Assembly (NCBI GenBank): GCA_000404785.1
Contig: ASNI01000013.1
Span: 1 to 53,133, forward strand
Source of the DNA: Cloacimonetes bacterium SCGC AAA252-N17
GTDB taxonomy: Bacteria; Cloacimonadota; Cloacimonadia; JGIOTU-2
DNA length: 53,133 nucleotides
Direction: 5' to 3'
A model generated the notes under the pieces. The model was not told the origin of the DNA. It ran no database searches and was given only the letters and a program-made list of their open reading frames with translations. Within the stretch, counting starts at the first letter, position 1; the number at the start of each line of letters is the position of its first letter. Of this stretch, positions 34,463-42,944 are shown one piece after another. A program made the position numbers and the translations under genes.

Positions 34463-34506
34463 AAAAAATTTGACATCAATTATGCTCATCTTAGCTTTTA
34501 GCCATT

Positions 34507-34593
34507 GCCGAAGTGGCGAAATTGGCAGACGCACTGGACTCAAAATCCAGCGAACCTTGGTTCGTGCCGGTTCGAGTCCGGCCTTCGGCACCA
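34507..34593 (+). tRNA. tRNA-Leu (anticodon CAA)
   Basis: An 87-nt type II tRNA. The acceptor stem GCCGAAG (34507-34513) pairs with CTTCGGC (34583-34589), then discriminator A and an encoded CCA (34591-34593). The anticodon loop CTCAAAA within CTGGA/TCCAG gives CAA, reading UUG. A long variable arm (CGAACCTTGGTTCG) and a T-arm with GGTTCGAGTCC are present. A TTGACA at 34470-34475 may be its -35 element; no good -10 follows. Confidence 0.97.
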
Positions 34594-34726
34594 GATAAAA
34601 AATTATTAGGAGTGACATATATTGTTATTTGTTAGGTCATAACATAACTCGTGAACCTCACACGGATGTAACGCACTTTGAGGTATTTTCTCATGAAATT
34701 TAAAATTATAAAAAGGAGTTTTTATC

Positions 34727-35782
34727 ATGAAAATAAAAAATAAACTCGGCATATCGCTTCTTTTAATCGTTCTTTTTACGGTAACTTTTACACAGTTCGC
34801 TTTTGCAGGTTCAGAAGCAACATGTATATTCCTTCTTATTGACCCCGGCTCACGCCCAAACGGTTTGGGACAATCCTATGTTGCTATTGCTGAAGGAGGT
34901 TTTGCATCCTGGTGGAATCCGGGCGGACTTGCCTTTCAGGATAATTCTGAACTCGGTCTTATGCACTCAAAGTGGTTTGGTGATGTCCTCGAGGACATGT
35001 ATTATGAATATCTTGGTTATTCTCAATACTTTGAGGGTATTGGAACACTTGGTTTGAATATTACCTATATGACATACGGCGAACAAGAAGCCTATGACAC
35101 TGACGGAGTGTATCGTGGAAGCTTTAATAGTTATGAAATTGCTGCGGCCGGTTCTTATGGAACGAAGTTGAATGACGAACTTGGTGTTGGTATCAATCTC
35201 AAGGGTGTTATCAGTGATCTGGCACCACTTATCGAAGGAGTTGGTATGACTGCAGCAGGAATAGGTTACACCTTTGTTGTTGACCTTGGGCTTCTCAAAA
35301 AGAATTTCTTTATTCCCAAACTCGACTTTGGTGTGAACATTCAGAATTTCGGTCCGGATATGAGCTACCAAAATTCAGAATCAAAACAGCCCATGCCTCT
35401 TAACCTTAAGCTGGGTCTTTCCTATAGAATTTTAGACGACAAATACAATAAACTCACTGTAACCGGTGATATCAATAAAATGATGGTTAATAACGACCCG
35501 CTCTGGAAACGTATTTTCACTTCCTGGGGCGATGACGGTTTCAAAAATGAACTTGATTCAATGATCGAGAATATTGGTGTCGAGTATAAATACTACAACC
35601 TTATCTCTCTTCGTGTTGGTTATGTGAACGACGTTGCGGGTCATATTCAAGGTATCTCTTTCGGCGGGGGTATCAGTTACGAATTCTCAAAAGGAAAAGA
35701 TCTCTATTTTGACTTTGCTCTTCAACCTGCCGGTGAGCTGACTACTAATAATAAGACCTTCTCATTAGGTGTTACATTCTAA
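34727..35782 (+). CDS. PorV/PorQ-family outer-membrane barrel protein
   Basis: 351 residues; AAGGAG ribosome site before the ATG. Signal peptide 1-27 (ends FAFAG). The opening of the mature part (FLLIDPGSRPNGLGQSYVA, then WWNPGGLA) is the standard N-terminus of PorV/UPF0164 barrel proteins, and the rest alternates as beta-strands ending SLGVTF. PorV is the outer-membrane shuttle that hands cargo with C-terminal sorting domains to the T9SS attachment machinery. The very next gene encodes such a cargo, which fits. A direct role in exporting that protease is inferred. Confidence 0.85.
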   Translation: MKIKNKLGISLLLIVLFTVTFTQFAFAGSEATCIFLLIDPGSRPNGLGQSYVAIAEGGFASWWNPGGLAFQDNSELGLMHSKWFGDVLEDMYYEYLGYSQYFEGIGTLGLNITYMTYGEQEAYDTDGVYRGSFNSYEIAAAGSYGTKLNDELGVGINLKGVISDLAPLIEGVGMTAAGIGYTFVVDLGLLKKNFFIPKLDFGVNIQNFGPDMSYQNSESKQPMPLNLKLGLSYRILDDKYNKLTVTGDINKMMVNNDPLWKRIFTSWGDDGFKNELDSMIENIGVEYKYYNLISLRVGYVNDVAGHIQGISFGGGISYEFSKGKDLYFDFALQPAGELTTNNKTFSLGVTF

Positions 35783-35854
35783 ACTAAGTATAAACTACAT
35801 AAAGAATAAATTGATTCTACATCACAGAGTAGAAATAATAGTGGAACGTCACGT

Positions 35855-38800
35855 ATGAAAATTACAAGAACTCTCATATACACATTGCTCTTTCTCTCTA
35901 TCCCTCTGTTTCTTTTTGCCAAGTCTCCGTCTTATACATTCAAACGGTTACCGGCTCAGGAAATGCAGAAGAGATATGAGAAATTGAATAAACTTCCTTA
36001 TGAAGTACATCAAAAAATTTATACTACCCAGGGATTATCTAAAAAACTCTCCAGTTTAACAAAAGATGGTTTTGAAGGGGTGGATTTGCTGGTCATACTC
36101 GTGGATTTCATTCCTGATGATAACCCTAAGACAACAGGAAACGGCAAATTCGATTTTGGACATTGGGACTACTTTGAAGTTAACGGTGTAAAGGATTCGA
36201 TAAGTACTATCGGCTCTCCTCCTCATGACTCAACCTTCTTCCATCAGACTGTTAAGGCAATGCAGTACTATTACCAGACTGCAAGTCTCGGTGTGCTGAA
36301 CACTTTTAATCCTCTTCAGGAGAAAAACTTCCATTTTAAGATATTCCCTCATCAAGCTGACACTGCATATCAAATGCCTCAGCAGATGGCGTATTACTGG
36401 CCTGATACCGAAGATTGGGATCTAAAATCTGACCGACTAATCCAGTATTTCAAGGATGCTATTACAACTGCGGACACAACAAAATTCGAACATACTCCTG
36501 GCATCATATTTTCAGAATATAATCACATTATGATCATCCATGCCGGCTCGGACTGGCAGCACGATGTTTTCTGGGATACTCCCTGCGATATTCCTTCCTG
36601 CTATTTCCATCTGAAAGATGATTCTATTGCGGTCAATGGCAGCACTTATTTCGTAAAAGCAGGAGCTAACTCTCCTGAAACCATTTCTCAAGATTTTTAT
36701 AAAAGTAGACATTTCATCTACGGATTTGGTTCTATTAATGCAGAATTTTTTCATGAATTCGGTCACGGGCTTGGCTTTGTGGATTTATATAACACCTCCA
36801 ATATGTTTCCCGCAGTCGGGTATTGGGATATTATGGACAGCGGCGGTTTTGGATCCGCAGTTCTGATAGACACGATGCAAACTCCCCCTGATTCTCTTGT
36901 CATCGAAGCAGTGCTCCCAACCCTTCCATCTGCGTGGTCACGTATTTTGATCTGGGGAAACGAGTTCGAAGCATCTGGAAAATTTATCACAGTAGATTCG
37001 CCTTCGGATATCACTGTTTCTGCTGCGGAACTCCCGGATGCAGTTCATCCTCAATTCGTAAAAATTCCCATCAATAATAAAGAATATTTTCTTATTGAGA
37101 ATCGCGAAGTCGAGCTGGATAATCAGGGAGCGCCGGTCATCAAAGTAGATGATATTACAGGACGGGTTCCCCTTTATCCGATGAATCCTGTAACTGAACA
37201 AAACAACCACGAATTTGATTATTTCCTTCCAACAACTGATATCTATCTTGAAGCAGAAACAAACGGCGGATTATGCATCTGGCACATCGATGATTATGTT
37301 ATTTATGATGAACTCGTTAATGTTGATGATGGATGGTATAACCGCTTTGATGCAAATATGGTGAACGCTAAATCCTCACGTCGCGGGGTGAAGCTCATCG
37401 AAGCAGACGGCATCGAAGACATTGGAAATCCCTATTCCTATTTCCCCTACGGAACCTGTTACGAACCCTTCTTCAAAACCAAACCCGGCACATGGACACC
37501 AAGTGATACGAATCGATATCACAACTATAAACTTGCCCCTAATACAAGACCGAACTCATTCAGCAACGACGACATAAATTCTCTGCTCGAAATCAAAAAC
37601 ATCAGCAATTACGGTGTGGAAATGTCCTTCACATTTCAGTATCAGACCTATGACGAGATCACATCCTACAAACCGGCTCAGAAATTCAATCCTGAACATG
37701 AATTGATTGTTTATAAAAACGACATATTCGATACTCATGTTATCGCAATTGCATCAGATTCTCTGTTGATGTTCAATGAAGAACTATTTGGTGATACCAC
37801 TATAGCTTTTTCTAAGCCTATCACACAACCTCTCTCTCTGGCAGAGTTTGAACAAAAGAAATATGTAATCCTGTCACTCGAAGATTCTCTTGCCTTTATA
37901 CGATATGACATCATGGACAATCCACCTATAACAGCTTACGGCATCAAGCTCGATAGATGGATCACCGATTCTCCAATTCAAATTTCAGAAAATGATATTA
38001 TCGTTCCAACTGATCTTGGTTTGAGAAAAGTAAGATTTGATGGAGATACCCCATCTGTTATTGCTCAGGAAAATACGCATATTGAGAAGATCGCTTTTAA
38101 TCCAATCCTTCATGAGCTTGTTGCACTTACTCATGAAAACACTGTAGCAATTTATGATACTTCTCTTACAATGTGTGAAGAATTTCCTTTAACAGCTCAG
38201 ATAGGCAATTACTATCCGGTTATTGAGAGCTTAATGAAAGATTTTGTTCATGAACAGCGAATATATGTTCAAGATAATTCCGGTTCGATACATGTCATTG
38301 CAGATGGCATTGTAACTCAGATATTTGATTCTGCCACCTATCCTGTCTTAAATCCTTCCAATATCTCCCTTGGTGATGTGAATAATGATGGCTCACACGA
38401 CTTGGTTTTCACCTGCGATGATAGGATCTTCATCTTGCAGCCCAACGGTTCATTTTTGAATAAAACCCCAATCATGCCTTATGATGTATCCTATTCAGGA
38501 TCCGTTTCACCAATTATCGGGCAGAATTATTTGGCTGAAAATATTTCACTCTACCTTCCCACTTCCTCGAATTGGACTCAGGCAATTGATAACAATTGTG
38601 TAGTTCAGGACATGTATAGTTTTGCGAACGGGTTAGCTCTTGCATCTCCCTCAATTTCTCAGAATGGATCATCCTCGATGCTGTATCTGCCGATCTCCGA
38701 TTCTCTCGTTCAGATGTATTCGTTTACTCATATTGATAATTCCCCTGTAGAAGTCTATTGGAACGGATATAAAAATGGACCTCAAAGAACAGCTTGTGTA

Positions 38801-39097
38801 ACAACTCTCTCAGATGGAAATCCTGACTCAACATCAACCTTTACGATACTTACCTATCCCAATCCAGCTGAATCCGGAGAAGTCAGGATAAGAATACGTT
38901 CAAATCAAGATGCCGCTTCCTCAATAAAGATCTATAACCTCGCTGCGGATATTCTATTCAGTGATGAGCTATCAATCACAGCATATATAAATAATGAATA
39001 TGTGTGGCCGATTGACAATGTTTCTTCAGGCGTGTATTTCGCAATGGTCAAGGTTGGCGGAAAAAGCGAATTAGTAAAGATTGGAATCACAAAATGA
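35855..39097 (+). CDS. M6-family metalloprotease with T9SS type A sorting domain
   Basis: 1080 residues. Signal peptide 1-22. The protease domain (about 70-420) contains HEFGHGLGF with His300, Glu301 and His304 (HExxH) and the following WDIMDSGGFG, the M6/immune-inhibitor-A type Met-turn region. The middle (about 600-960) is beta-rich, with a VCBS/FG-GAP-like stretch GDVNNDGSHDLVF near 840. Residues about 998-1080 are the sorting domain: YPNPAESGEVRIRI, IYNLAADILF, VSSGVYFAMVK. The protein is expected to cross the inner membrane by Sec and the outer membrane by T9SS, then degrade extracellular protein. Its stop overlaps the next gene by 4 bp. The downstream amino acid lyases could use amino acids it releases. 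Confidence 0.9.
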   Translation: MKITRTLIYTLLFLSIPLFLFAKSPSYTFKRLPAQEMQKRYEKLNKLPYEVHQKIYTTQGLSKKLSSLTKDGFEGVDLLVILVDFIPDDNPKTTGNGKFDFGHWDYFEVNGVKDSISTIGSPPHDSTFFHQTVKAMQYYYQTASLGVLNTFNPLQEKNFHFKIFPHQADTAYQMPQQMAYYWPDTEDWDLKSDRLIQYFKDAITTADTTKFEHTPGIIFSEYNHIMIIHAGSDWQHDVFWDTPCDIPSCYFHLKDDSIAVNGSTYFVKAGANSPETISQDFYKSRHFIYGFGSINAEFFHEFGHGLGFVDLYNTSNMFPAVGYWDIMDSGGFGSAVLIDTMQTPPDSLVIEAVLPTLPSAWSRILIWGNEFEASGKFITVDSPSDITVSAAELPDAVHPQFVKIPINNKEYFLIENREVELDNQGAPVIKVDDITGRVPLYPMNPVTEQNNHEFDYFLPTTDIYLEAETNGGLCIWHIDDYVIYDELVNVDDGWYNRFDANMVNAKSSRRGVKLIEADGIEDIGNPYSYFPYGTCYEPFFKTKPGTWTPSDTNRYHNYKLAPNTRPNSFSNDDINSLLEIKNISNYGVEMSFTFQYQTYDEITSYKPAQKFNPEHELIVYKNDIFDTHVIAIASDSLLMFNEELFGDTTIAFSKPITQPLSLAEFEQKKYVILSLEDSLAFIRYDIMDNPPITAYGIKLDRWITDSPIQISENDIIVPTDLGLRKVRFDGDTPSVIAQENTHIEKIAFNPILHELVALTHENTVAIYDTSLTMCEEFPLTAQIGNYYPVIESLMKDFVHEQRIYVQDNSGSIHVIADGIVTQIFDSATYPVLNPSNISLGDVNNDGSHDLVFTCDDRIFILQPNGSFLNKTPIMPYDVSYSGSVSPIIGQNYLAENISLYLPTSSNWTQAIDNNCVVQDMYSFANGLALASPSISQNGSSSMLYLPISDSLVQMYSFTHIDNSPVEVYWNGYKNGPQRTACVTTLSDGNPDSTSTFTILTYPNPAESGEVRIRIRSNQDAASSIKIYNLAADILFSDELSITAYINNEYVWPIDNVSSGVYFAMVKVGGKSELVKIGITK

Positions 39098-39801
39098 AAT
39101 ACAAATTTTTAATCATCGTACTTATTCTCGTATTATTAAGCTCTTCTATACTTCATGCAGAAAAGCCCAAATCAAAAGCTCTGGCTGCACTGATGTCATT
39201 TGCCATTCCCGGCACGGGCGAACTATACGCCAAGAATACTTCTTCGGGAGTTGCAAGTCTCGCTGCAGAGACGCTACTGTGGCTTGGCTATTTCGGTTTT
39301 CTGCAACAGGCAAAATGGACTGAGAACGATTATAAAAAATATGCAGAAGCTTATTCAGGAACGCAGATCACAGGTGCTGATGACTTATACTACACCCTGC
39401 TACAAGATTACTATTGCAGCGCAGAATATAATAACTTTGTGTATTTGTATGCAAGAAATGCATTATATGGATATTATAATTTTACTGAACCTTGGACCCA
39501 GGAAGATTACGATCAATTCATTGAAGAGTATCTCTATATCGGCGATCAAGCATGGGATTGGGGTTCCAAAAATGTGTGGTATCGTTATGGCGAACTTCGT
39601 CGCGAGAAGAACAAATATAAGATCATCTCAAAATTTACTATTGCAGGAATGCTTGTAAACCGGCTTGTCAGCATGATCAAAGCAGTCCATTCCGTGCATC
39701 TCTATAATAAAGGGATAACAAAAGAAAGCTCGGTATCGCTGAACTGCGGTTATGATCACCTACTTCAGCGTTTTTCTCTATCATTAGAAAAGCGATTCTA
39801 A
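39094..39801 (+). CDS. Small secreted/membrane protein (DUF5683-like)
   Basis: 235 residues with signal peptide 1-22. The mature N-terminus PKSKALAALMSFAIPGTGELYA, with its P-G-x-G-x-x-Y motif and following hydrophobic stretch LAAETLLWLGYFGFL, resembles DUF5683-type proteins of FCB bacteria, which have membrane hairpins near such a motif. A long Tyr-rich helical middle (ADDLYYTLLQDYYCSAEYNNFVYLY) and a second hydrophobic segment near 185-205 follow. Function unknown. The start overlaps the protease gene (ATGA) and the stop is 1 bp before the lyase start, so it is locked into this operon. Confidence 0.6.
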   Translation: MKYKFLIIVLILVLLSSSILHAEKPKSKALAALMSFAIPGTGELYAKNTSSGVASLAAETLLWLGYFGFLQQAKWTENDYKKYAEAYSGTQITGADDLYYTLLQDYYCSAEYNNFVYLYARNALYGYYNFTEPWTQEDYDQFIEEYLYIGDQAWDWGSKNVWYRYGELRREKNKYKIISKFTIAGMLVNRLVSMIKAVHSVHLYNKGITKESSVSLNCGYDHLLQRFSLSLEKRF

Positions 39802-39802
39802 T

Positions 39803-41389
39803 ATGGTAACGATCTATATCGATGGAAATTCTCTAACTCTCAAACAGATTTACACAGTAGCCGAGAAAAAAGCAAAGGTGGTTCTCACTGAGGAAGCAAA
39901 GATAAAGATACAAAAGTGTCGTATATGCGTAGATAATATTATCAAAGAAAATCAGGTTGTGTATGGAGTTAATACCGGCTTTGGCGCTTTCAAAGACAAA
40001 CTAATTGCTCCTGAAAAATTAAAAGAATTACAGCGAAATTTGATTATCAGTCATTCCACAGGCGTGGGGAATTATCTTCCGGTCAAAGTTGTGAGGGCAA
40101 GCATGCTGCTGAGGATCAATTCACTTGCAAGCGGCTACTCCGGCATCAAACTGAAAACTCTTGAAACGCTTATAGAAATGTTGAACAAAGGAGTTCATCC
40201 TGCAGTTCCTGCTCAAGGTTCTGTGGGTGCAAGCGGTGATCTTGCGCCAATATCTCATATTATGCTTGTGCTTTCTCGAGGAGAAGACCAGGAGCTGGAA
40301 GAATATAGCGGAAGAGTGATCATCGAAGAAAATACCGATCGTGATAACTATACTATAAAGACCATTTCTGGATTGAAAGCAATGCACGACGCAGGTATCG
40401 AGCGTGTTGTGCTTGACGCTAAAGAAGGGCTTGCACTGAACAACGGCACCAATGTAATGACTGCGATCGCTGCATTGGCGCTTGTCGATGCACAAGTCCT
40501 TCTAAAAAATTCGATTAAAATTTTTACTGCATCTCTAGAAGCATTACGAGGTGTGTCCGATGCGTTCCAACCAAGGATTCATGAATTACGCAGGCAAAAA
40601 GGTCAGATCGAGATCGCTCGCAAGGTCATGAAATATATTGAAGGCAGCGCTCTGATAGATTCCAGAAAATCAGAGGTACAGGACAGTTACTCTCTACGAT
40701 GTTTTCCACAAGTGGTAGGACCAATTAAAGAAATTTTCGATTTTGCTGCAAATATTATTGGACGGGAAGCAAATGCAGTTACTGATAACCCACTCATCAT
40801 TCCTGAAGCCGAGAGACCTATCAAGGCATTTTCAGGTGGAAATTTCCATGGAGAACCCATTGCTCAAGTCTGCGATTTTTTGAAGATTGCAATTGCTGAA
40901 CTTGGAAATATTTCGGAACGAAGAATCTTTAAACTTACTTCTCAATTTCTGAGCCATGGACTTCCCAGCATGCTAACAACAGAGCCCGGATTGCAAAGCG
41001 GGATCATGATCCTGCAGTATACTGCTGCTGCTCTGGTTTCGGAAAATAAAGTACTTGCGCATCCTGCAAGCGTGGATTCCATTCCCACAAGTGAAGATGT
41101 CGAAGACCACGTGTCCATGGGCACGATCGCTGCTCGTCAGTTCAGGGAAATTCTGGAAAATGTCCGCAAGATAATTGCCATCGAATATATCACTGCATGC
41201 CAGGCATTGGATTTGCGTCTTCGTATTGACCCTGATTTCCTGAATGAAACTCCAAAACATACTTTTGGAAAAAAAACCTATGGCATCTACACCAAACTAC
41301 GTAAGGCAGGGGTGGATTTCTGGGATCGTGATAAAGTCGCATATATTGACATAGAAAAGACACTTCAATTAATAATAACAGAATTATAA
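39803..41389 (+). CDS. hutH: Histidine ammonia-lyase (Ser-type MIO enzyme)
   Basis: 528 residues. It eliminates ammonia from histidine to give urocanate, using the MIO group made from Ala-Ser-Gly. That tripeptide is visible in GSVGASGDLAPISH (Ser144). YGVNTGFG carries the catalytic Tyr. The selectivity pair before the loop is Ser83-His84 (IISHSTGVG), the state found in histidine lyases, in contrast to His-Leu in tyrosine lyases. NPLIIPE and EDHVSMG complete the active site. The start is 1 bp after the preceding stop. No hutU, hutI or hutG is visible nearby, so a complete Hut pathway is not demonstrated. It is followed by a paralogue with a changed cofactor residue. Confidence 0.92.
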   Translation: MVTIYIDGNSLTLKQIYTVAEKKAKVVLTEEAKIKIQKCRICVDNIIKENQVVYGVNTGFGAFKDKLIAPEKLKELQRNLIISHSTGVGNYLPVKVVRASMLLRINSLASGYSGIKLKTLETLIEMLNKGVHPAVPAQGSVGASGDLAPISHIMLVLSRGEDQELEEYSGRVIIEENTDRDNYTIKTISGLKAMHDAGIERVVLDAKEGLALNNGTNVMTAIAALALVDAQVLLKNSIKIFTASLEALRGVSDAFQPRIHELRRQKGQIEIARKVMKYIEGSALIDSRKSEVQDSYSLRCFPQVVGPIKEIFDFAANIIGREANAVTDNPLIIPEAERPIKAFSGGNFHGEPIAQVCDFLKIAIAELGNISERRIFKLTSQFLSHGLPSMLTTEPGLQSGIMILQYTAAALVSENKVLAHPASVDSIPTSEDVEDHVSMGTIAARQFREILENVRKIIAIEYITACQALDLRLRIDPDFLNETPKHTFGKKTYGIYTKLRKAGVDFWDRDKVAYIDIEKTLQLIITEL

Positions 41390-41405
41390 TATAAAGGAGC
41401 TTACC

Positions 41406-42935
41406 ATGGCAATTGTTTTGAATGGATATGATTTAACTATTGAAAAGGTCGTGAGGATCGCTCGAGAAAATGAAAAAGTTGAAATTCCTCAGGAAAGCAT
41501 CGAACGAGTCAAAGAGTGCTGCTCAATGCTGGAAGAAAAGATCAAAGCCCATGAGATCATGTATGGAGTAAATACCGGAATCGGCGAATTTTCCGAAGTA
41601 GTACTCAGCGATGAACAGATGGAAGACTTTCAGCGTTATTTGGTATACAATCATGCTGCAGGAATCGGTGATCCGGCTCCTATTGAATACGTGCGCGGAG
41701 CAATGGTCGGCAGGATAAATGTGCTTGTGAAAGGAAACTCCGGCTGCCGTCCTGAAATTCCACTTACACTTGCATCAATGTTGAATAAAGGTGTAACGCC
41801 CTTTGTTTGCCAGAAAGGTTCTGTGGGTGCCTGTGGAGACCTTGCTCCAATGTCACAGATCGCACTTCTTCTTCTTGGAGAGGGAAAAGCATATTATCAG
41901 GGAGAACTTCTCGAAGGCAAAGATGCAATGGACCGAGCAGGTATTCCAATTCCCGGACTTAAAGCTCGTGATGGGCTTGCTGCGATCAATGGTTCTAACC
42001 TTTTGACTGCTATGAGTGCTATTATGCTTTACGATGCAAACCGATGGCTCAAACAGGCAGAAATTGCAGCAGCAATGTCCCTCGAAGCACTCAAAGCAAA
42101 TATGAAGCCCTACACTCCCCTGCTTCACGAAATTCGTGGATTTAAAGGTGCAATCCGTTGTGCAAAGTCAATTCAAAAGCTCGTCAAAGGCGGCGACCTT
42201 TCAGAAGGAAGAATGAAATGCAAAGTACAGGATGCCTATTCCATGCGCTCCACTCCGCAGGTAATCGGTGCTGCTCACGATGCAATTGCCTATGCTCGTT
42301 CACAAGTTGAGATCGAGTTGAACGGAGTTGGTGATAATCCTGTATTCTTCCCGGATAGAAAACTGCAACTTACAGGAGCTAATTTCCAGGGCTCTCCAGT
42401 TTCACTTCCAATGGACATGATAAGCGCTGCGATCACAATGGTTTCCGTAATGTCCGAACGCCGCATGAACAGATTGAACAATCCGGCATTAAGCGTTGGA
42501 TTGCCGGCGTTCCTCACAAAAGGTGCCGGCATGTTCTCCGGCTTGATGCTCAGCCAATACACTGCGGACATGCAAATCGTTGAACAGAGAATTCTTTGTG
42601 CTCCAGCTTCAATTCAATCCATTCCTGCTGCTGCCGATCAGGAAGATTTTGTCTCTATGGGAATGAATACCGCGATCAAAAATTTCCAGATCATGGACAA
42701 TGCATATGGGATTCTTGGTATTGAATTCATGGCTGCGGCACAGGCACTTGATTTCCGCGAAGAAGAATATAAATTTGGCGCTGGTGTCACAAAAGCAAAA
42801 GAAGTTATACGAAGACACGTTGATTTTCTTGATATTGACAGACCTCTTTATCCCGACCATACAAATATGAAAGAACTGGTGAAATCCTGCGAAATACTTG
42901 AAGAAGTGGAACGCGTGGTGGGTAGCTTAGAGTAA
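41406..42935 (+). CDS. Aromatic amino acid lyase-family protein with Ala-Cys-Gly at the MIO position
   Basis: 509 residues; ribosome site AAAGGAGC before ATG 41406. It is a clear paralogue of the preceding lyase: YGVNTGIG (Tyr), GDNPVFFP and QEDFVSMG are all present. The cofactor segment reads GSVGACGDLAPMSQ, with Cys143 (TGT 41832-41834) in place of Ser. In the Pseudomonas enzyme Ser143 forms MIO, and a Ser-to-Cys mutant is known to keep the cofactor, so activity is possible. The selectivity pair is Asn82-His83 (VYNHAAGIG) rather than Ser-His, and Phe follows QED where histidine lyases have His. The substrate may therefore differ (another amino acid, or an aminomutase reaction). It is 16 bp downstream of hutH and co-transcribed. 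Confidence 0.88.
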   Translation: MAIVLNGYDLTIEKVVRIARENEKVEIPQESIERVKECCSMLEEKIKAHEIMYGVNTGIGEFSEVVLSDEQMEDFQRYLVYNHAAGIGDPAPIEYVRGAMVGRINVLVKGNSGCRPEIPLTLASMLNKGVTPFVCQKGSVGACGDLAPMSQIALLLLGEGKAYYQGELLEGKDAMDRAGIPIPGLKARDGLAAINGSNLLTAMSAIMLYDANRWLKQAEIAAAMSLEALKANMKPYTPLLHEIRGFKGAIRCAKSIQKLVKGGDLSEGRMKCKVQDAYSMRSTPQVIGAAHDAIAYARSQVEIELNGVGDNPVFFPDRKLQLTGANFQGSPVSLPMDMISAAITMVSVMSERRMNRLNNPALSVGLPAFLTKGAGMFSGLMLSQYTADMQIVEQRILCAPASIQSIPAAADQEDFVSMGMNTAIKNFQIMDNAYGILGIEFMAAAQALDFREEEYKFGAGVTKAKEVIRRHVDFLDIDRPLYPDHTNMKELVKSCEILEEVERVVGSLE

Positions 42936-42944
42936 TCTCGAAAA

